From Citrobacter arsenatis (GTDB lineage Bacteria > Pseudomonadota > Gammaproteobacteria > Enterobacterales > Enterobacteriaceae), in assembly GCF_004353845.1 (NCBI RefSeq), contig NZ_CP037864.1:3100001-3164000 (forward strand): DNA of 64,000 nt, written 5' to 3'. Made by a program: the position numbers and the translations under genes. This document shows, piece after piece, positions 18,436 through 26,936 of the stretch. How positions within the stretch are numbered: the stretch's first letter is position 1; the number at the start of each line of letters is the position of its first letter. The notes beneath the pieces are model-generated. The model worked only from the letters and a program-made list of their open reading frames with translations. It did no database searches and was not told where the DNA came from.

Positions 18436-18452
18436 TAGCAGAATAATCCATA
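18436..18452 (+). promoter_or_regulatory. AraC binding half-site
   Basis: TAGC, seven bases, TCCATA matches the AraC half-site pattern (as in araI1) at every conserved position. It lies about 250 bases upstream of the araF start. Arabinose-dependent activation of araFGH through AraC is expected from E. coli; araC itself is not in the window. Confidence 0.65.
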
Positions 18453-18473
18453 ACATCAGCCAACGAATCCTTG

Positions 18474-18499
18474 TTCCCGAATACCGAAGCATTCGGGAA
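18474..18499. repeat. Inverted repeat after the DJ-1 family gene
   Basis: Nine-base arms TTCCCGAAT (18474-18482) and ATTCGGGAA (18491-18499) with an 8-base loop lie 6 bases past the stop of the upstream gene. No U tract follows on the minus strand, so it is at best a weak terminator; it may serve as an mRNA end-stabilising hairpin. Confidence 0.5.
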
Positions 18500-18504
18500 A
18501 ATGA

Positions 18505-19062
18505 TTACCATGGGTAATAAATGTGGTCGGCGTGATCGCGAACCGGAATGTCATCTCCCAGCAGACGCGCTGAAAGCGTCAATGCAAAATCGAAAATATG
18601 CCCTAACCCTTTCCCGCTAATCAGATTGCCATCTTCAACAACCGGCGCATCAATATATTCCCCATCCGTGACGTTTTGCCACAGATCTCCCGAGCACACG
18701 TAGCGACGCCCCTTCAGTAAGCCGTTGCCGCCCAGCACGCGCGCGGCCGCAGAACACACCGGGCAAATGAGTTTTCCTGCCTCGTCATGGCGAGCGATAA
18801 ACTGGAGGACCGCCTCACTGGCGGCGAGATTAACGCTGCCCTGCGGCCCGCCTGGCAACACGACGGCATCGTAGAGATATGCCTGGCGCGCGGTCAACGT
18901 ACTGTCTGTCACCATCGGTACGTCATGATAGCTCACCACCGCACGTGACTCGGCGCAGGCCAGCGTTTCGACTTCGATATTCAGGCGACGCAGAATATCA
19001 ATGGTAACAATCGCCTCAGCCTCTTCAAAACCGGGGGCCAGTAGCACTGCAACCTTCTTCAT
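18505..19062 (-). CDS. DJ-1/PfpI family protein
   Basis: A 185-residue single-domain protein of the DJ-1/PfpI (class I glutamine amidotransferase-like) superfamily. It shows the N-terminal strand and glutamate of the active site (LLAPGFEEAEA), the VVLPGG turn near residue 70, and a cysteine in the nucleophile elbow position (ICPVCSAAARVLG). It resembles YajL-type proteins, which act as redox-sensitive chaperones or glyoxalase/deglycase-like enzymes; the substrate cannot be told. It has no counterpart between araF and ftnB in E. coli K-12. A Fur-like box lies about 158 bases upstream. Confidence 0.82.
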   Translation of the reverse strand: MKKVAVLLAPGFEEAEAIVTIDILRRLNIEVETLACAESRAVVSYHDVPMVTDSTLTARQAYLYDAVVLPGGPQGSVNLAASEAVLQFIARHDEAGKLICPVCSAAARVLGGNGLLKGRRYVCSGDLWQNVTDGEYIDAPVVEDGNLISGKGLGHIFDFALTLSARLLGDDIPVRDHADHIYYPW

Positions 19063-19616
19063 ACGTAATTCCTCGCGTTATCTACATACACAAAACAATT
19101 AATGGCGAATAATTCAGGCCGTTAAATTTCTCAATTTGATTAAAACTGATCTGGCGCAAAAAATTAGCCATCAGATAATTGGTACTGATTCAGCCTAATC
19201 ATGAAATTTCTTCACGACATGGAATGATAATCATCCGGTGCCAGACAATACCTTATTGCTGAAATTAATTTTGTGATTTGAAACACCATTTCATTACTAT
19301 TACAAATATTTAAATCAATAAATATCAATTCGTTACATTCACAGAACCTATATACCAAAGCGGTGAAAGCACGAAGGCAGTTATGACAATATGTAAAAAA
19401 ACATAAATACGCAGATTTAAGGATTTTCTTATGTCAAAGCAAGCGGTATGCTGAATGTCGATCGGAAACGAATATAATTCGTGATCACTAAAGGACCGGC
19501 GGAACGGATTTATTCTGCTAACAGTGTTAATTGTACGTAGAGGTGAAGTGCAGCGGCAGCCCGCTGTACTGGCGTTAGTAACGTACATCCCCCTTTCTGG
19601 AAATAAGGATATTGAT
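19063..19616. promoter_or_regulatory. Divergent DJ-1 gene / ftnB intergenic region
   Basis: These 554 bases are A/T-rich and carry a Fur-like box at 19220-19238. An AAGGA ribosome site lies just before the ftnB start at 19617. I see no further gene here. Confidence 0.6.
19220..19238. promoter_or_regulatory. Fur-like iron box
   Basis: The central 11 bases ATGATAATCAT match the Fur consensus palindrome perfectly, while the outer bases do not (about 12 of 19 in all). It lies about 158 bases upstream of the DJ-1 family gene and 380-400 bases upstream of ftnB. The neighbourhood of a ferritin gene makes iron control plausible, but which gene it governs is unclear. Confidence 0.5.
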
Positions 19617-20120
19617 ATGGCTGCAGTTGGAATTGTTCATAAACTCAACACCCAAATGAACCTCGAGTTCTATGCTTCAAATCTTTACCTACATCTGAGC
19701 GAATGGTGCTACGAGCATAGCCTGACGGGTACCGCCACGTTTCTGCGCACTCAGGCGCAAGGTAACGTGACTCAAATGATGCGGATGTTCAATTTTATGA
19801 AAAGTGCCGGGGCTAACCCCATCGTCAAGGCCATTGATGTTCCAGGTGACGAACTGACTTCCCTTGAAGAATTGTTTCAGAAAACGCTGGATGAATATCA
19901 ACAGCGCTCGAGTAAACTCTCGCGTTTAACCAACGAAGCGGAAGCATTAAACGATGCGCCAACCATTGATTTTCTTCACGACCTGGAAAAAGAGCAGCAG
20001 CAGGATGGCGTGCTGTTACAGACGATTCTCGATGAAGTTCGCAGCGCCAAACGCGCGGGATTGTGCATGGCGCAAACCGATAAGCACTTGCTCAACGTCG
20101 TTAACTACCAGCATCATTAA
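19617..20120 (+). CDS. ftnB: Ferritin-like protein FtnB
   Basis: A 167-residue four-helix ferritin-like protein matching E. coli FtnB (NVTQMMRMFNFMKS region). The start at 19617 follows AAGGA. Glu17 of the ferroxidase centre is kept, but positions 50 and 53, which are Glu and His in FtnA, are Asn and Gln here (AQGNVTQ), so the catalytic site is incomplete as in other FtnB proteins. In related bacteria FtnB is linked to iron-sulfur repair and oxidative stress rather than bulk iron storage. Confidence 0.95.
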   Translation: MAAVGIVHKLNTQMNLEFYASNLYLHLSEWCYEHSLTGTATFLRTQAQGNVTQMMRMFNFMKSAGANPIVKAIDVPGDELTSLEELFQKTLDEYQQRSSKLSRLTNEAEALNDAPTIDFLHDLEKEQQQDGVLLQTILDEVRSAKRAGLCMAQTDKHLLNVVNYQHH

Positions 20121-20143
20121 TCTTCCGTTTTCAAAGCGTTAAT

Positions 20144-20176
20144 GCCGGATAGCGATGTTGTACACCTTATCCGGCC
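20144..20176. repeat. REP-type inverted repeat
   Basis: GCCGGATA and TTATCCGGC arms separated by about 16 bases, after ftnB and before the convergent yecJ. This is a typical enterobacterial REP palindrome. Confidence 0.75.
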
Positions 20177-20258
20177 AACGTCTGATTTTCCCTACACACG
20201 CGCCTCCATTCTGCGAGGCGTAAAAAAACCTTTCTAAAACCTGAAACAACGGTTTATT

Positions 20259-20510
20259 TTAGTGGGATTCATTCTGCGGCGTGAATTTCAACTCGATCAA
20301 CGCGACCGCTTTTTGTATCGCGCGCATTGTAACCGGATCGGCACCTGCGGGATGGCTGGAAAAATCGATGTTTTTCAACTGGCTGGACATTTTCTCCCGA
20401 ACTTCTACCGGGGCAATAACATCAAGAACGTCCAGAATTTGCTTGATAACCAGCTGACAGGCAACAACGTCGGAGAGCAGTTCCTGATCGGCATTCAGTA
20501 TTTGGGACAT
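20259..20510 (-). CDS. yecJ: YecJ family small protein (DUF2766)
   Basis: An 83-residue cytoplasmic protein with the same length and position as E. coli YecJ. It begins MSQILNADQELLSDVVACQL and has no membrane segment. A GAGCTC(A) ribosome site precedes it. Function is unknown. It is single and convergent with ftnB. Confidence 0.88.
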   Translation of the reverse strand: MSQILNADQELLSDVVACQLVIKQILDVLDVIAPVEVREKMSSQLKNIDFSSHPAGADPVTMRAIQKAVALIELKFTPQNESH

Positions 20511-20639
20511 AGTGAGCTCCTTATAGAAAGGTCGTCATAGTACCCATTCAGCGAACGAAGCGATAGCCGCGCAAGCATTACGAATGCGCTGAAAATAAAA
20601 ATAGTTCCAGTCAGTTTCTTTTGAGATGGCAAGCACAAC

Positions 20640-22061
20640 ATGAATGAACAGTTAGCGGTTGAGAACAAACGCGGTCTATCCCCGGCAGCATTACTTGTTG
20701 CCGGGGCTTTCTTTATGGAGTTTATTGACGGCACGGTAATTGCCACCGCCCTGCCTGACATGGCCAAAAGCTTTGGCGTACAGGCGGTAGACCTGAACAT
20801 TGGCATCAGCGCTTACCTGATCACCCTTGCGGTGCTTATCCCCGCCAGCGGCTGGATTGCGGATCGCTTCGGTGCCCGAAAAGTATTTACTCTGGCACTG
20901 GCGATTTTTACCCTCGCTTCGGTTTTATGCGGATTGTCCGAAAGCCTTGAGAGCTTTGTCGCCATGCGAATCTTACAAGGTGTGGGTGGCGCGTTAATGG
21001 TGCCTGTTGGCCGTCTTGCGGTATTGCGCACCGCACCCAAACATCAGTTGATCACCGCGATTGCCACCCTGACCTGGCCCGCGCTAGTCGCACCTATCAT
21101 TGGTCCACCGCTTGGGGGATTTATTACCAGCTATGCCAACTGGCGCTGGATTTTCTTCATTAACGTACCGCTGGGAATGCTGGCGATTGCGCTGGCGCTA
21201 CGTTTTATCCCGGATATTCATGACGACGAACGCCGCCCGTTTGATACAGCGGGTTTTATCGCAACTTCTGTTGCAATGGTAAGTCTGGTGTATGCCATGG
21301 AGTTACTGGGAACCCAGCAGCCGCAGGGTTGGCTGACCGCCGGGCTTCTGGCGTTAGGGACAGTGACCTTCCTGTTTGCCCTGCATCATTTTCGACGCGC
21401 AGCCTGGCCGATGATTCGTCTTGATGCCATGAGCGTCCCTACTTTTCGCGTCACCATGTACGGCGGGTCGCTGTTTCGTGCCTCTATCAGCGCCGTGCCA
21501 TTTCTGCTGCCGTTAATGTTCCAGGTCGGTTTTGGCATGAACGCTTTTCACGCAGGTTCGCTGGTGCTGGCGGTATTTGTCGGCAATCTGACGATTAAAC
21601 CTGCCACCACGCCGTTGATACGCTGGCTGGGCTTTAAGAAACTGTTGTTGATCAACGGGGCCCTTAACGTCCTGGCACTGCTGGCCTGCGCATTGATTAC
21701 GCCACAGACTCCCGTGTGGGTTATTTTACTGGTGTTGTACCTGGGGGGTGTGTTCCGCTCGATTCAATTTACCGGCGTCAGCACGCTAGCTTTTGCGGAC
21801 GTCCCCGCGTCACAGATGAGCTACGCCAATACGCTGTTCAGTACGGCGACGCAATTAGCGGTAGGATTAGGTATTTCATTGGCCGCGATAGGGATCCGCA
21901 TCGGCGATGAAATCAGTGAATGGCTGGCGTTGAACACTATTCCGGGGATCGGTTTCCGGCTGGCCTTTGTCGCAATTGCCATTATTTGTCTGGTGGGTAT
22001 GGTGGATACGCTGCGGCTTGCACGTGATGCTGGAAGCGCGGTGTCTGACAAGAACAGATAG
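20640..22061 (+). CDS. MFS transporter, DHA2 (EmrB/QacA-like, MdtD-like) drug:proton antiporter
   Basis: A 473-residue inner-membrane protein with about 14 hydrophobic helices. It shows the DHA2 signatures FIDGTVIATALPDMA in helix 1, GWIADRFGARKVF (motif A) and the antiporter motif C region (ALVAPIIGPPLGGFI). Size and sequence resemble E. coli MdtD. It probably exports a small molecule by proton antiport; the substrate is not known. It has no counterpart at this place in E. coli and is convergent with the RpiB/LacA-like gene. Confidence 0.85.
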   Translation: MNEQLAVENKRGLSPAALLVAGAFFMEFIDGTVIATALPDMAKSFGVQAVDLNIGISAYLITLAVLIPASGWIADRFGARKVFTLALAIFTLASVLCGLSESLESFVAMRILQGVGGALMVPVGRLAVLRTAPKHQLITAIATLTWPALVAPIIGPPLGGFITSYANWRWIFFINVPLGMLAIALALRFIPDIHDDERRPFDTAGFIATSVAMVSLVYAMELLGTQQPQGWLTAGLLALGTVTFLFALHHFRRAAWPMIRLDAMSVPTFRVTMYGGSLFRASISAVPFLLPLMFQVGFGMNAFHAGSLVLAVFVGNLTIKPATTPLIRWLGFKKLLLINGALNVLALLACALITPQTPVWVILLVLYLGGVFRSIQFTGVSTLAFADVPASQMSYANTLFSTATQLAVGLGISLAAIGIRIGDEISEWLALNTIPGIGFRLAFVAIAIICLVGMVDTLRLARDAGSAVSDKNR

Positions 22062-22086
22062 CCCGGCAGGTGAACACCTGCCGGGC
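22061..22086. terminator. Strong hairpin between convergent MFS and RpiB-like genes
   Basis: A perfect 12-base palindrome (GCCCGGCAGGTG / CACCTGCCGGGC with AA between) starts at the last base of the MFS stop codon. It lacks a long U tract on either strand, but its position between convergent genes suggests a bidirectional terminator. Confidence 0.7.
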
Positions 22087-22095
22087 CAGCAGGAT

Positions 22096-22734
22096 TTAGC
22101 CAATCATCTCACGTACAAACGCTTCGATCGCCTTGTCCTGGCAGTTTTCAAAGAAGCACTGCTGGAAGCGCGGGCCAGACACGGCGGTTTTCACAAGCTC
22201 ACGATCGATAGCACGCAGCGTGTCCAGATAGTTTTCTTTTACTACCGCTGCTTTCACCTGGTTCAGAATACCGGCGTTACGCACCTGCGGCTCTTTACGC
22301 TCTGGCGGATAACCTTCGCCATTACGCCCGGTGAACGCTTTTTCAAACATATAGCGCACGTTCAGCTCAGCACCCCAGCCAAAACCTTTGGCGAATGCCA
22401 GAGAAAGCGCATTGCCGTTATTGATCTGAGAGAACAAGAAAGCATCTGCTGGATCAAGACAGTAACCACACACCACGCCCGGATGGATATTCAGCGACAT
22501 CATTGCCCCCTGCCCCGTACCGCAGCCCGTAACCACAAAATCCACGGCTTTGGAATTGAGCAGGATGCTGGCCATAATCCCTAAATGGATGTAGGTCAGA
22601 TGATGATCATTCTCGTCACTCATCCCAACGTTATACACTGGAAAACCTTTCTCATCCGCGACGGCTTTAAGCTCGTTATGAATGATGGCATTTTTACTTG
22701 CCTGGCTGTTTTCCATCATCAATGCAATTTTCAT
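22096..22734 (-). CDS. RpiB/LacA/LacB family sugar-phosphate isomerase-like protein
   Basis: A 212-residue protein; the start at 22734 (MKIALMMENSQASKNAII) follows an AGGAG site. The RpiB-type glycine loop is present (VVTGCGTGQGAMMSLN, with the active-site-like cysteine) followed by HPGVVCGYCLDPADAFLFSQINNGNAL. It is longer than classical RpiB (about 150) and carries a C-terminal extension of some 60 residues. It may isomerise an aldose or ketose phosphate; the substrate is unknown. E. coli has no such gene between yecJ and yecR. Confidence 0.78.
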   Translation of the reverse strand: MKIALMMENSQASKNAIIHNELKAVADEKGFPVYNVGMSDENDHHLTYIHLGIMASILLNSKAVDFVVTGCGTGQGAMMSLNIHPGVVCGYCLDPADAFLFSQINNGNALSLAFAKGFGWGAELNVRYMFEKAFTGRNGEGYPPERKEPQVRNAGILNQVKAAVVKENYLDTLRAIDRELVKTAVSGPRFQQCFFENCQDKAIEAFVREMIG

Positions 22735-23001
22735 TCTGTAATCTCCTGAATGCGCTGCGGTAGCCCGCTGCAAGTCACAACATTCAGGTCACATTACTAT
22801 TTTGCAAACCCACTTTCAAATTTAATGAAATTTAGTTTTATAAAATAATGAGGTGCTCACATTTTTCCGTCAGCAGCTCAGAATGGCCTCAAAAAACGAC
22901 GTCGTTGTGATTAATCGCGGGTGATTTTCTGGCTATTCAAGCCATTGATGCTTCAGCACCTATGCCATGATAGCGTATCTCCGAACTTTCAGAGCGATCA
23001 C

Positions 23002-23337
23002 ATGAAGACCTTTATCCTTGCCCTTTTGCCGCTCGTGCTGACAGGATGCACTATCACTAAACAGGCTCAGGTCAGTGAAGCCAGCGCCATCACCGGCGTG
23101 GTTCGCCTGACCTACAACCAGGCCATGCTACAAACGGCGCGTACCGATGACTACGTTAGCCAAGGGACAGCCACCAAAGAGTGTCAGCGCCTGGGTTATG
23201 CCAACGCAGAAGCGTTTGGTCAACCGGTGTCAACCTGTAGCGTATATGCCGGTTCATTGTGCTTAAATACCAAAATTACGCTCGCCTGGCAGTGTCACGG
23301 CGTTGCGGTATCCCCATCGACGTCCTTCAATTATTAA
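23002..23337 (+). CDS. yecR: YecR family lipoprotein
   Basis: A 111-residue lipoprotein. The signal sequence ends in the lipobox LTGC at residues 13-16, so the mature protein is acylated on Cys16. It contains four further cysteines in the C-terminal half. Position and sequence match E. coli YecR, whose gene belongs to the flagellar regulon. I could not find a good sigma-28 promoter upstream. The start at 23002 is set by the signal peptide; the longer frame from 22921 is not supported. Confidence 0.88.
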   Translation: MKTFILALLPLVLTGCTITKQAQVSEASAITGVVRLTYNQAMLQTARTDDYVSQGTATKECQRLGYANAEAFGQPVSTCSVYAGSLCLNTKITLAWQCHGVAVSPSTSFNY

Positions 23338-23531
23338 TATTTCCGACCAGCACATTATTGCTGGTCTACTGCCTTTTCATTATTTATTTCCTTCGTTTAA
23401 TAGCGTTAATGCGTTTTATTCCCATTCGCATTTTTAATAAATAAATTTATTATTTTACCTTTTGCAAATAATTAAATAACAAATTATAGTGGCGCCACGT
23501 CAATATATAATAACGTTTGTGGAGCAGAACC

Positions 23532-24029
23532 ATGCTGAAAACAGAAATGATCGACCAACTGAATGAGCAAATGAACCTTGAATTATATTCATCTCTGCTC
23601 TACCAACAGATGAGCGCGTGGTGCAGCTATCACAGCTTCGAAGGTGCCGCCGCGTTTTTACGCCGCCACGCCCAGGAAGAGATGACGCACATGCAGCGTC
23701 TGTTTGACTACCTGACCGATACCGGCAGCTTGCCGCGTATTAATACCGTCTCTTCCCCTTTTGCTGAATATGCGTCTCTGGACGAACTGTTTCGTGTCAC
23801 TTACGAACACGAACAGTTGATCACCCAGAAAATTAATGAACTGGCACACGCGGCGATGACCCACCAGGATTACCCAACGTTTAATTTCCTGCAATGGTAT
23901 GTTGCCGAGCAGCATGAAGAAGAGAAATTATTTAAATCTGTTATTGATAAGTTATCACTGGCAGGAAAAAGTGGCGAAGGTCTTTATTTCATCGATAAAG
24001 AACTGGCTACGCTTGATACACAGAATTAA
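23532..24029 (+). CDS. ftnA: Bacterial ferritin FtnA
   Basis: FtnA stores iron as a 24-subunit cytoplasmic shell. The 165-residue product keeps all ferroxidase ligands: Glu17, Glu49/Glu50, His53, Glu94 and Gln127. The start at 23532 (MLKTEMIDQLNEQMNLELY) follows GGAG. It contrasts with the nearby ftnB, which lacks two of these ligands. Confidence 0.97.
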   Translation: MLKTEMIDQLNEQMNLELYSSLLYQQMSAWCSYHSFEGAAAFLRRHAQEEMTHMQRLFDYLTDTGSLPRINTVSSPFAEYASLDELFRVTYEHEQLITQKINELAHAAMTHQDYPTFNFLQWYVAEQHEEEKLFKSVIDKLSLAGKSGEGLYFIDKELATLDTQN

Positions 24030-24037
24030 TGTTCCAG

Positions 24038-24069
24038 GGTAATGAAGGCAAGCCCGCCATCATTACCCA
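24038..24069. terminator. Bidirectional hairpin between ftnA and yecH
   Basis: Nine-base arms GGGTAATGA (24038-24046) and TCATTACCC (24061-24069) enclose a GC-rich 14-base loop, between convergent genes. Confidence 0.65.
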
Positions 24070-24075
24070 ATACAA

Positions 24076-24315
24076 TTAGTGACGGCAGATCTTGCTTTCG
24101 TGCGTAGAGAAGCCGTCGTCTTTTGCAATAAATTTTCCCTTCGCCGCTAAAAACGCCACCAGCTCTGCTGCCGTCATATCCGCTGCGGAACAGGTGTGAA
24201 AACGCGCCTGCTCGCCAAACCGCGCCGTAATCGCCGCTTCAAGGCTGGCATTTGAATATTGCTCGCCCGATTCAATCATCATGTTGAGCACTTCGTGACC
24301 GTGAATAGATTCCAT
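24076..24315 (-). CDS. yecH: YecH family metal-binding-like protein (DUF2492)
   Basis: A 79-residue cytoplasmic protein matching E. coli YecH in length and position (MESIHGHEVLNMMIESG). It has His5, His7, His40, Cys42, His73, Cys77 and His79, a set suited to metal binding, hence the family name. A GAGG ribosome site precedes it. Function is unknown. Confidence 0.88.
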   Translation of the reverse strand: MESIHGHEVLNMMIESGEQYSNASLEAAITARFGEQARFHTCSAADMTAAELVAFLAAKGKFIAKDDGFSTHESKICRH

Positions 24316-24443
24316 ACTACCTCCTCAATAAAGTCCGTAGCCTAATGTGAACCGCACGGCGCTGCCTTGCGCTAACGCAGGTTTATTCGCAGATAAATGT
24401 CATTTACTATACATCTTAATGCGCGAAATATCGTAAAGATTAA

Positions 24444-24472
24444 TGTACACACATTGTAACGGTGATTTGACG
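24444..24472 (+). promoter_or_regulatory. Candidate overlapping TyrR boxes of tyrP
   Basis: TGTAAC-N6-TTGACG (24455-24472) resembles the TyrR box TGTAAA-N6-TTTACA with three mismatches, and TGTACA-N6-GTAACG (24444-24461) is a weaker copy adjoining it. E. coli tyrP is controlled by a tandem strong and weak TyrR box, so the layout fits. The call rests on position as much as on sequence. Confidence 0.4.
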
Positions 24473-24540
24473 AAAATAGCGTTTTGCCTTAACCTGCGCC
24501 GCAGATATAACCGTTGATTATCTCTGGGACAGAGGAAAGC

Positions 24541-25752
24541 GTGAAAAACAGAACCCTGGGTAGTATTTTTATCGTGGCGGGAACCACGATTGGTGCCGGT
24601 ATGTTGGCAATGCCGCTGGCTGCGGCAGGCGTGGGGTTTAGCGTCACGCTGGTGTTGTTAGTAAGTCTTTGGGCACTGATGTGCTACACCGCGCTGTTGC
24701 TGCTTGAAGTGTATCAACACGTACCGGCTGACACCGGGCTGGGTACGCTGGCAAAACGTTATCTTGGTCGTTACGGTCAGTGGGTAACAGGCTTTAGCAT
24801 GATGTTTTTAATGTACGCCCTGACGGCGGCTTATATCAGTGGCGCAGGTGAATTGCTGGCCTCCAGCATCAGCGACTGGACCGGAACAAATATATCCCCG
24901 ACAACAGGCGTGCTGCTGTTCACCTTTGTTGCCGGTGGCGTGGTTTGCGTAGGAACCTCGCTGGTCGATCTGTTCAACCGTTTATTGTTCAGCGCCAAGA
25001 TAATCTTCCTGGTGGCGATGCTGGCGCTGTTGATGCCGCATATCCATAAGGTAAACCTGCTGACGCTGCCGCTTCAGCAGGGACTGGCATTGTCCGCAAT
25101 CCCAGTAATTTTCACTTCGTTCGGTTTTCACGGCAGCGTCCCCAGTATCGTCAGCTATATGAACGGTAACATCCGTAAACTGCGCTGGGTGTTTATCACC
25201 GGTAGCGCTATTCCGCTGGTCGCCTATATTTTCTGGCAGTTGGCTACGCTTGGCAGTATTAACTCGTCAACGTTCATGGGGCTGTTAGCCAACCATGCAG
25301 GCTTAAACGGTTTATTGCAGGCATTGCGTGAAGTCGTGGCTTCACCGCACGTCGAGCTGGCGGTGCATCTGTTTGCCGACCTCGCGCTGGCGACCTCTTT
25401 CCTCGGCGTGGCGCTGGGATTATTTGACTATTTGGCCGACCTCTTCCAACGCCGCAATACCGTAGCGGGAAGAATGCAAACCGGCGTGGTAACCTTCCTG
25501 CCGCCGCTGGCATTCGCACTGTTCTATCCGCGTGGTTTCGTCATGGCGTTGGGGTACGCAGGCGTTGCTTTGGCGGTACTGGCGCTGCTCATTCCCTCAA
25601 TGCTGGCCTGGCAGAGCAGAAAACAGAATCCGCAGGCTACCTACCGCGTGGCGGGCGGTGCTCCGGCGCTGGCGTTGGTATTTTTGTGCGGCATTGTGGT
25701 GATAGCAGTACAGTTTTCTATTGCTGCAGGATTCCTGCCTGAAGTGGGTTAA
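24541..25752 (+). CDS. tyrP: Tyrosine-specific proton symporter TyrP
   Basis: TyrP imports tyrosine with protons across the inner membrane. The GTG start at 24541 after AGAGGAAAG gives 403 residues, the same as E. coli TyrP, with 11 hydrophobic helices of the aromatic amino acid permease family and the opening KNRTLGSIFIVAGTTIGAGM. A bidirectional terminator follows. Confidence 0.96.
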   Translation: MKNRTLGSIFIVAGTTIGAGMLAMPLAAAGVGFSVTLVLLVSLWALMCYTALLLLEVYQHVPADTGLGTLAKRYLGRYGQWVTGFSMMFLMYALTAAYISGAGELLASSISDWTGTNISPTTGVLLFTFVAGGVVCVGTSLVDLFNRLLFSAKIIFLVAMLALLMPHIHKVNLLTLPLQQGLALSAIPVIFTSFGFHGSVPSIVSYMNGNIRKLRWVFITGSAIPLVAYIFWQLATLGSINSSTFMGLLANHAGLNGLLQALREVVASPHVELAVHLFADLALATSFLGVALGLFDYLADLFQRRNTVAGRMQTGVVTFLPPLAFALFYPRGFVMALGYAGVALAVLALLIPSMLAWQSRKQNPQATYRVAGGAPALALVFLCGIVVIAVQFSIAAGFLPEVG

Positions 25753-25756
25753 AACA

Positions 25757-25776
25757 AAAGGGGCTTTCGCCCCTTT
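25757..25776. terminator. Bidirectional terminator between tyrP and yecA
   Basis: AAAGGGG, a 6-base loop, CCCCTTT, with A and T flanks on both sides, lies between the convergent tyrP and yecA stops. Confidence 0.85.
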
Positions 25777-25779
25777 CTG

Positions 25780-26445
25780 TTAATGCAAACAGCACTGCTT
25801 ATATTTCTTGCCGCTACCACATGGGCACGGGTCGTTACGCCCTACCTTGGCATCCACTTTTACCGGAACCTTGACCGGCGTTTCCTGGGGATGCGCCATC
25901 CAGTAAGCATGCAGATCCAGCGCCGCCAGGCGAATGGCATCCACGCTCTCTTCAAACGCTTCCGGCGTCAGTTTCTCAACTACCGCAAAGTTCTCTTCCG
26001 TACCGTGCAGCGCAATAGCTTCAAGCGCCGGTTTTAACGTGTCTGGTAACGCGGACCAGTCTGACAAAGCGACGCCACGCATATAACCGAAGCACCACTC
26101 TTCAACGATGGTCAGTTCATGCTCGTCAATTTCACGCAAACCAAACAGCGGCTCAAACTGCTCAGGATATTCATCCAGACGATCCGCCGTATCCGCCATA
26201 TGTTGAAACGCCAGGTTCATGAAACGCGTCATTTCTTTTTCGGAGGACCAGCGAGGAACATACTGCGCGCCGCCCCAAATAGCGACCAGCCACTGCTCCG
26301 GTTCAATTTCATACGGTGAACTCAGCACCGCCGTCAGTAAACCATCCAGTTCTGACACATCCAGAATAGCCTTGTCCGTATTGTACTTAGTCAGTACATC
26401 ATCCAGCCATTCCAGTTCGCTCTCGTTTAATGGTCCCGTTTTCAT
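25780..26445 (-). CDS. yecA: YecA, UPF0149/SEC-C domain protein
   Basis: A 221-residue cytoplasmic protein matching E. coli YecA. Residues 1-190 form the UPF0149 domain; the C-terminus is a SEC-C zinc-binding motif (NDPCPCGSGKKYKQCC) like that of SecA. E. coli YecA binds ribosomes and metal and has been linked to the Sec pathway. The start at 26445 matches the family; another ATG lies one codon upstream. Beyond it begins the accessory block. Confidence 0.94.
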   Translation of the reverse strand: MKTGPLNESELEWLDDVLTKYNTDKAILDVSELDGLLTAVLSSPYEIEPEQWLVAIWGGAQYVPRWSSEKEMTRFMNLAFQHMADTADRLDEYPEQFEPLFGLREIDEHELTIVEEWCFGYMRGVALSDWSALPDTLKPALEAIALHGTEENFAVVEKLTPEAFEESVDAIRLAALDLHAYWMAHPQETPVKVPVKVDAKVGRNDPCPCGSGKKYKQCCLH

Positions 26446-26636
26446 CACGCTTTTCCTTAGTCAAAAAATCTTGCCTGTGATCATCCTACATGGCTGGAGG
26501 GATAACAGATACAAATGGGCATATGCGGCATACAGCTGCCGCCTGTTCAGGTTAACAGGAAACGAGGGGAATTCCGGTAGTTAACGCACAAAAGAGAACA
26601 CTAAGCCGCCGGGCATCATACCGGGAAAAAACAATA

Positions 26637-26656
26637 AAACCACCCGCAGGTGGTTT
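26637..26656 (-). terminator. Terminator of the MerP-like gene; twin of the leuZ terminator
   Basis: AAACCACC, loop CGCA, GGTGGTTT, followed on the minus strand by UUUAUUGUUUUUU. The stop codon of the MerP-like gene overlaps the palindrome. An almost identical 20-base palindrome (loop CGTA) ends the leuZ operon at 38396-38415. Confidence 0.88.
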
Positions 26657-26936
26657 ACTGTTGCTCAATGCGGTTGAGCGTTGCGGTATAGCCCGTTTTC
26701 GCTACCGCATTTAGTAAAGTATCGGTGGGGAAACCTTCTGGCACGATCGCTTCTGCCTGCCGGGTTTTGAGGGAGGATTTTGCTTTAATTACGCCATCGG
26801 TTTCACGTAGCGCCTGATTGACTGAAATAACGCATAGCGAGCAGGTCATATTTTGTATATCCAGCACCACTTTTTGATTGGCCGCCTGAGCCCACAGCGG
26901 CATCAGCAAGAATACAACTAACGTGAAGATCTTCAT
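26655..26936 (-). CDS. MerP-like periplasmic heavy-metal-associated protein
   Basis: A 93-residue exported protein. A Sec signal peptide occupies residues 1-19 (ending WAQAA). The mature part is one HMA domain with the metal-binding pair Cys32 and Cys35 in NMTCSLC, in place of the GMTCAAC usual in MerP. It overlaps the MerT-like stop by 4 bases (ATGA), so translation is coupled. It likely binds a thiophilic metal and passes it to the membrane partner. No merR, merA or merC is nearby, so a classical mercury role is doubtful. Confidence 0.82.
   Translation of the reverse strand: MKIFTLVVFLLMPLWAQAANQKVVLDIQNMTCSLCVISVNQALRETDGVIKAKSSLKTRQAEAIVPEGFPTDTLLNAVAKTGYTATLNRIEQQ

Larger units (their letters stand above)
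18190..18504. promoter_or_regulatory. araF upstream region
   Basis: The 315 bases between the DJ-1 family gene and araF, both on the minus strand, should contain the araFGH promoter. I see one good AraC site (18436-18452) and an imperfect hairpin (18474-18499). A second AraC half-site and a CRP site are expected but I could not find convincing matches. Confidence 0.55.
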
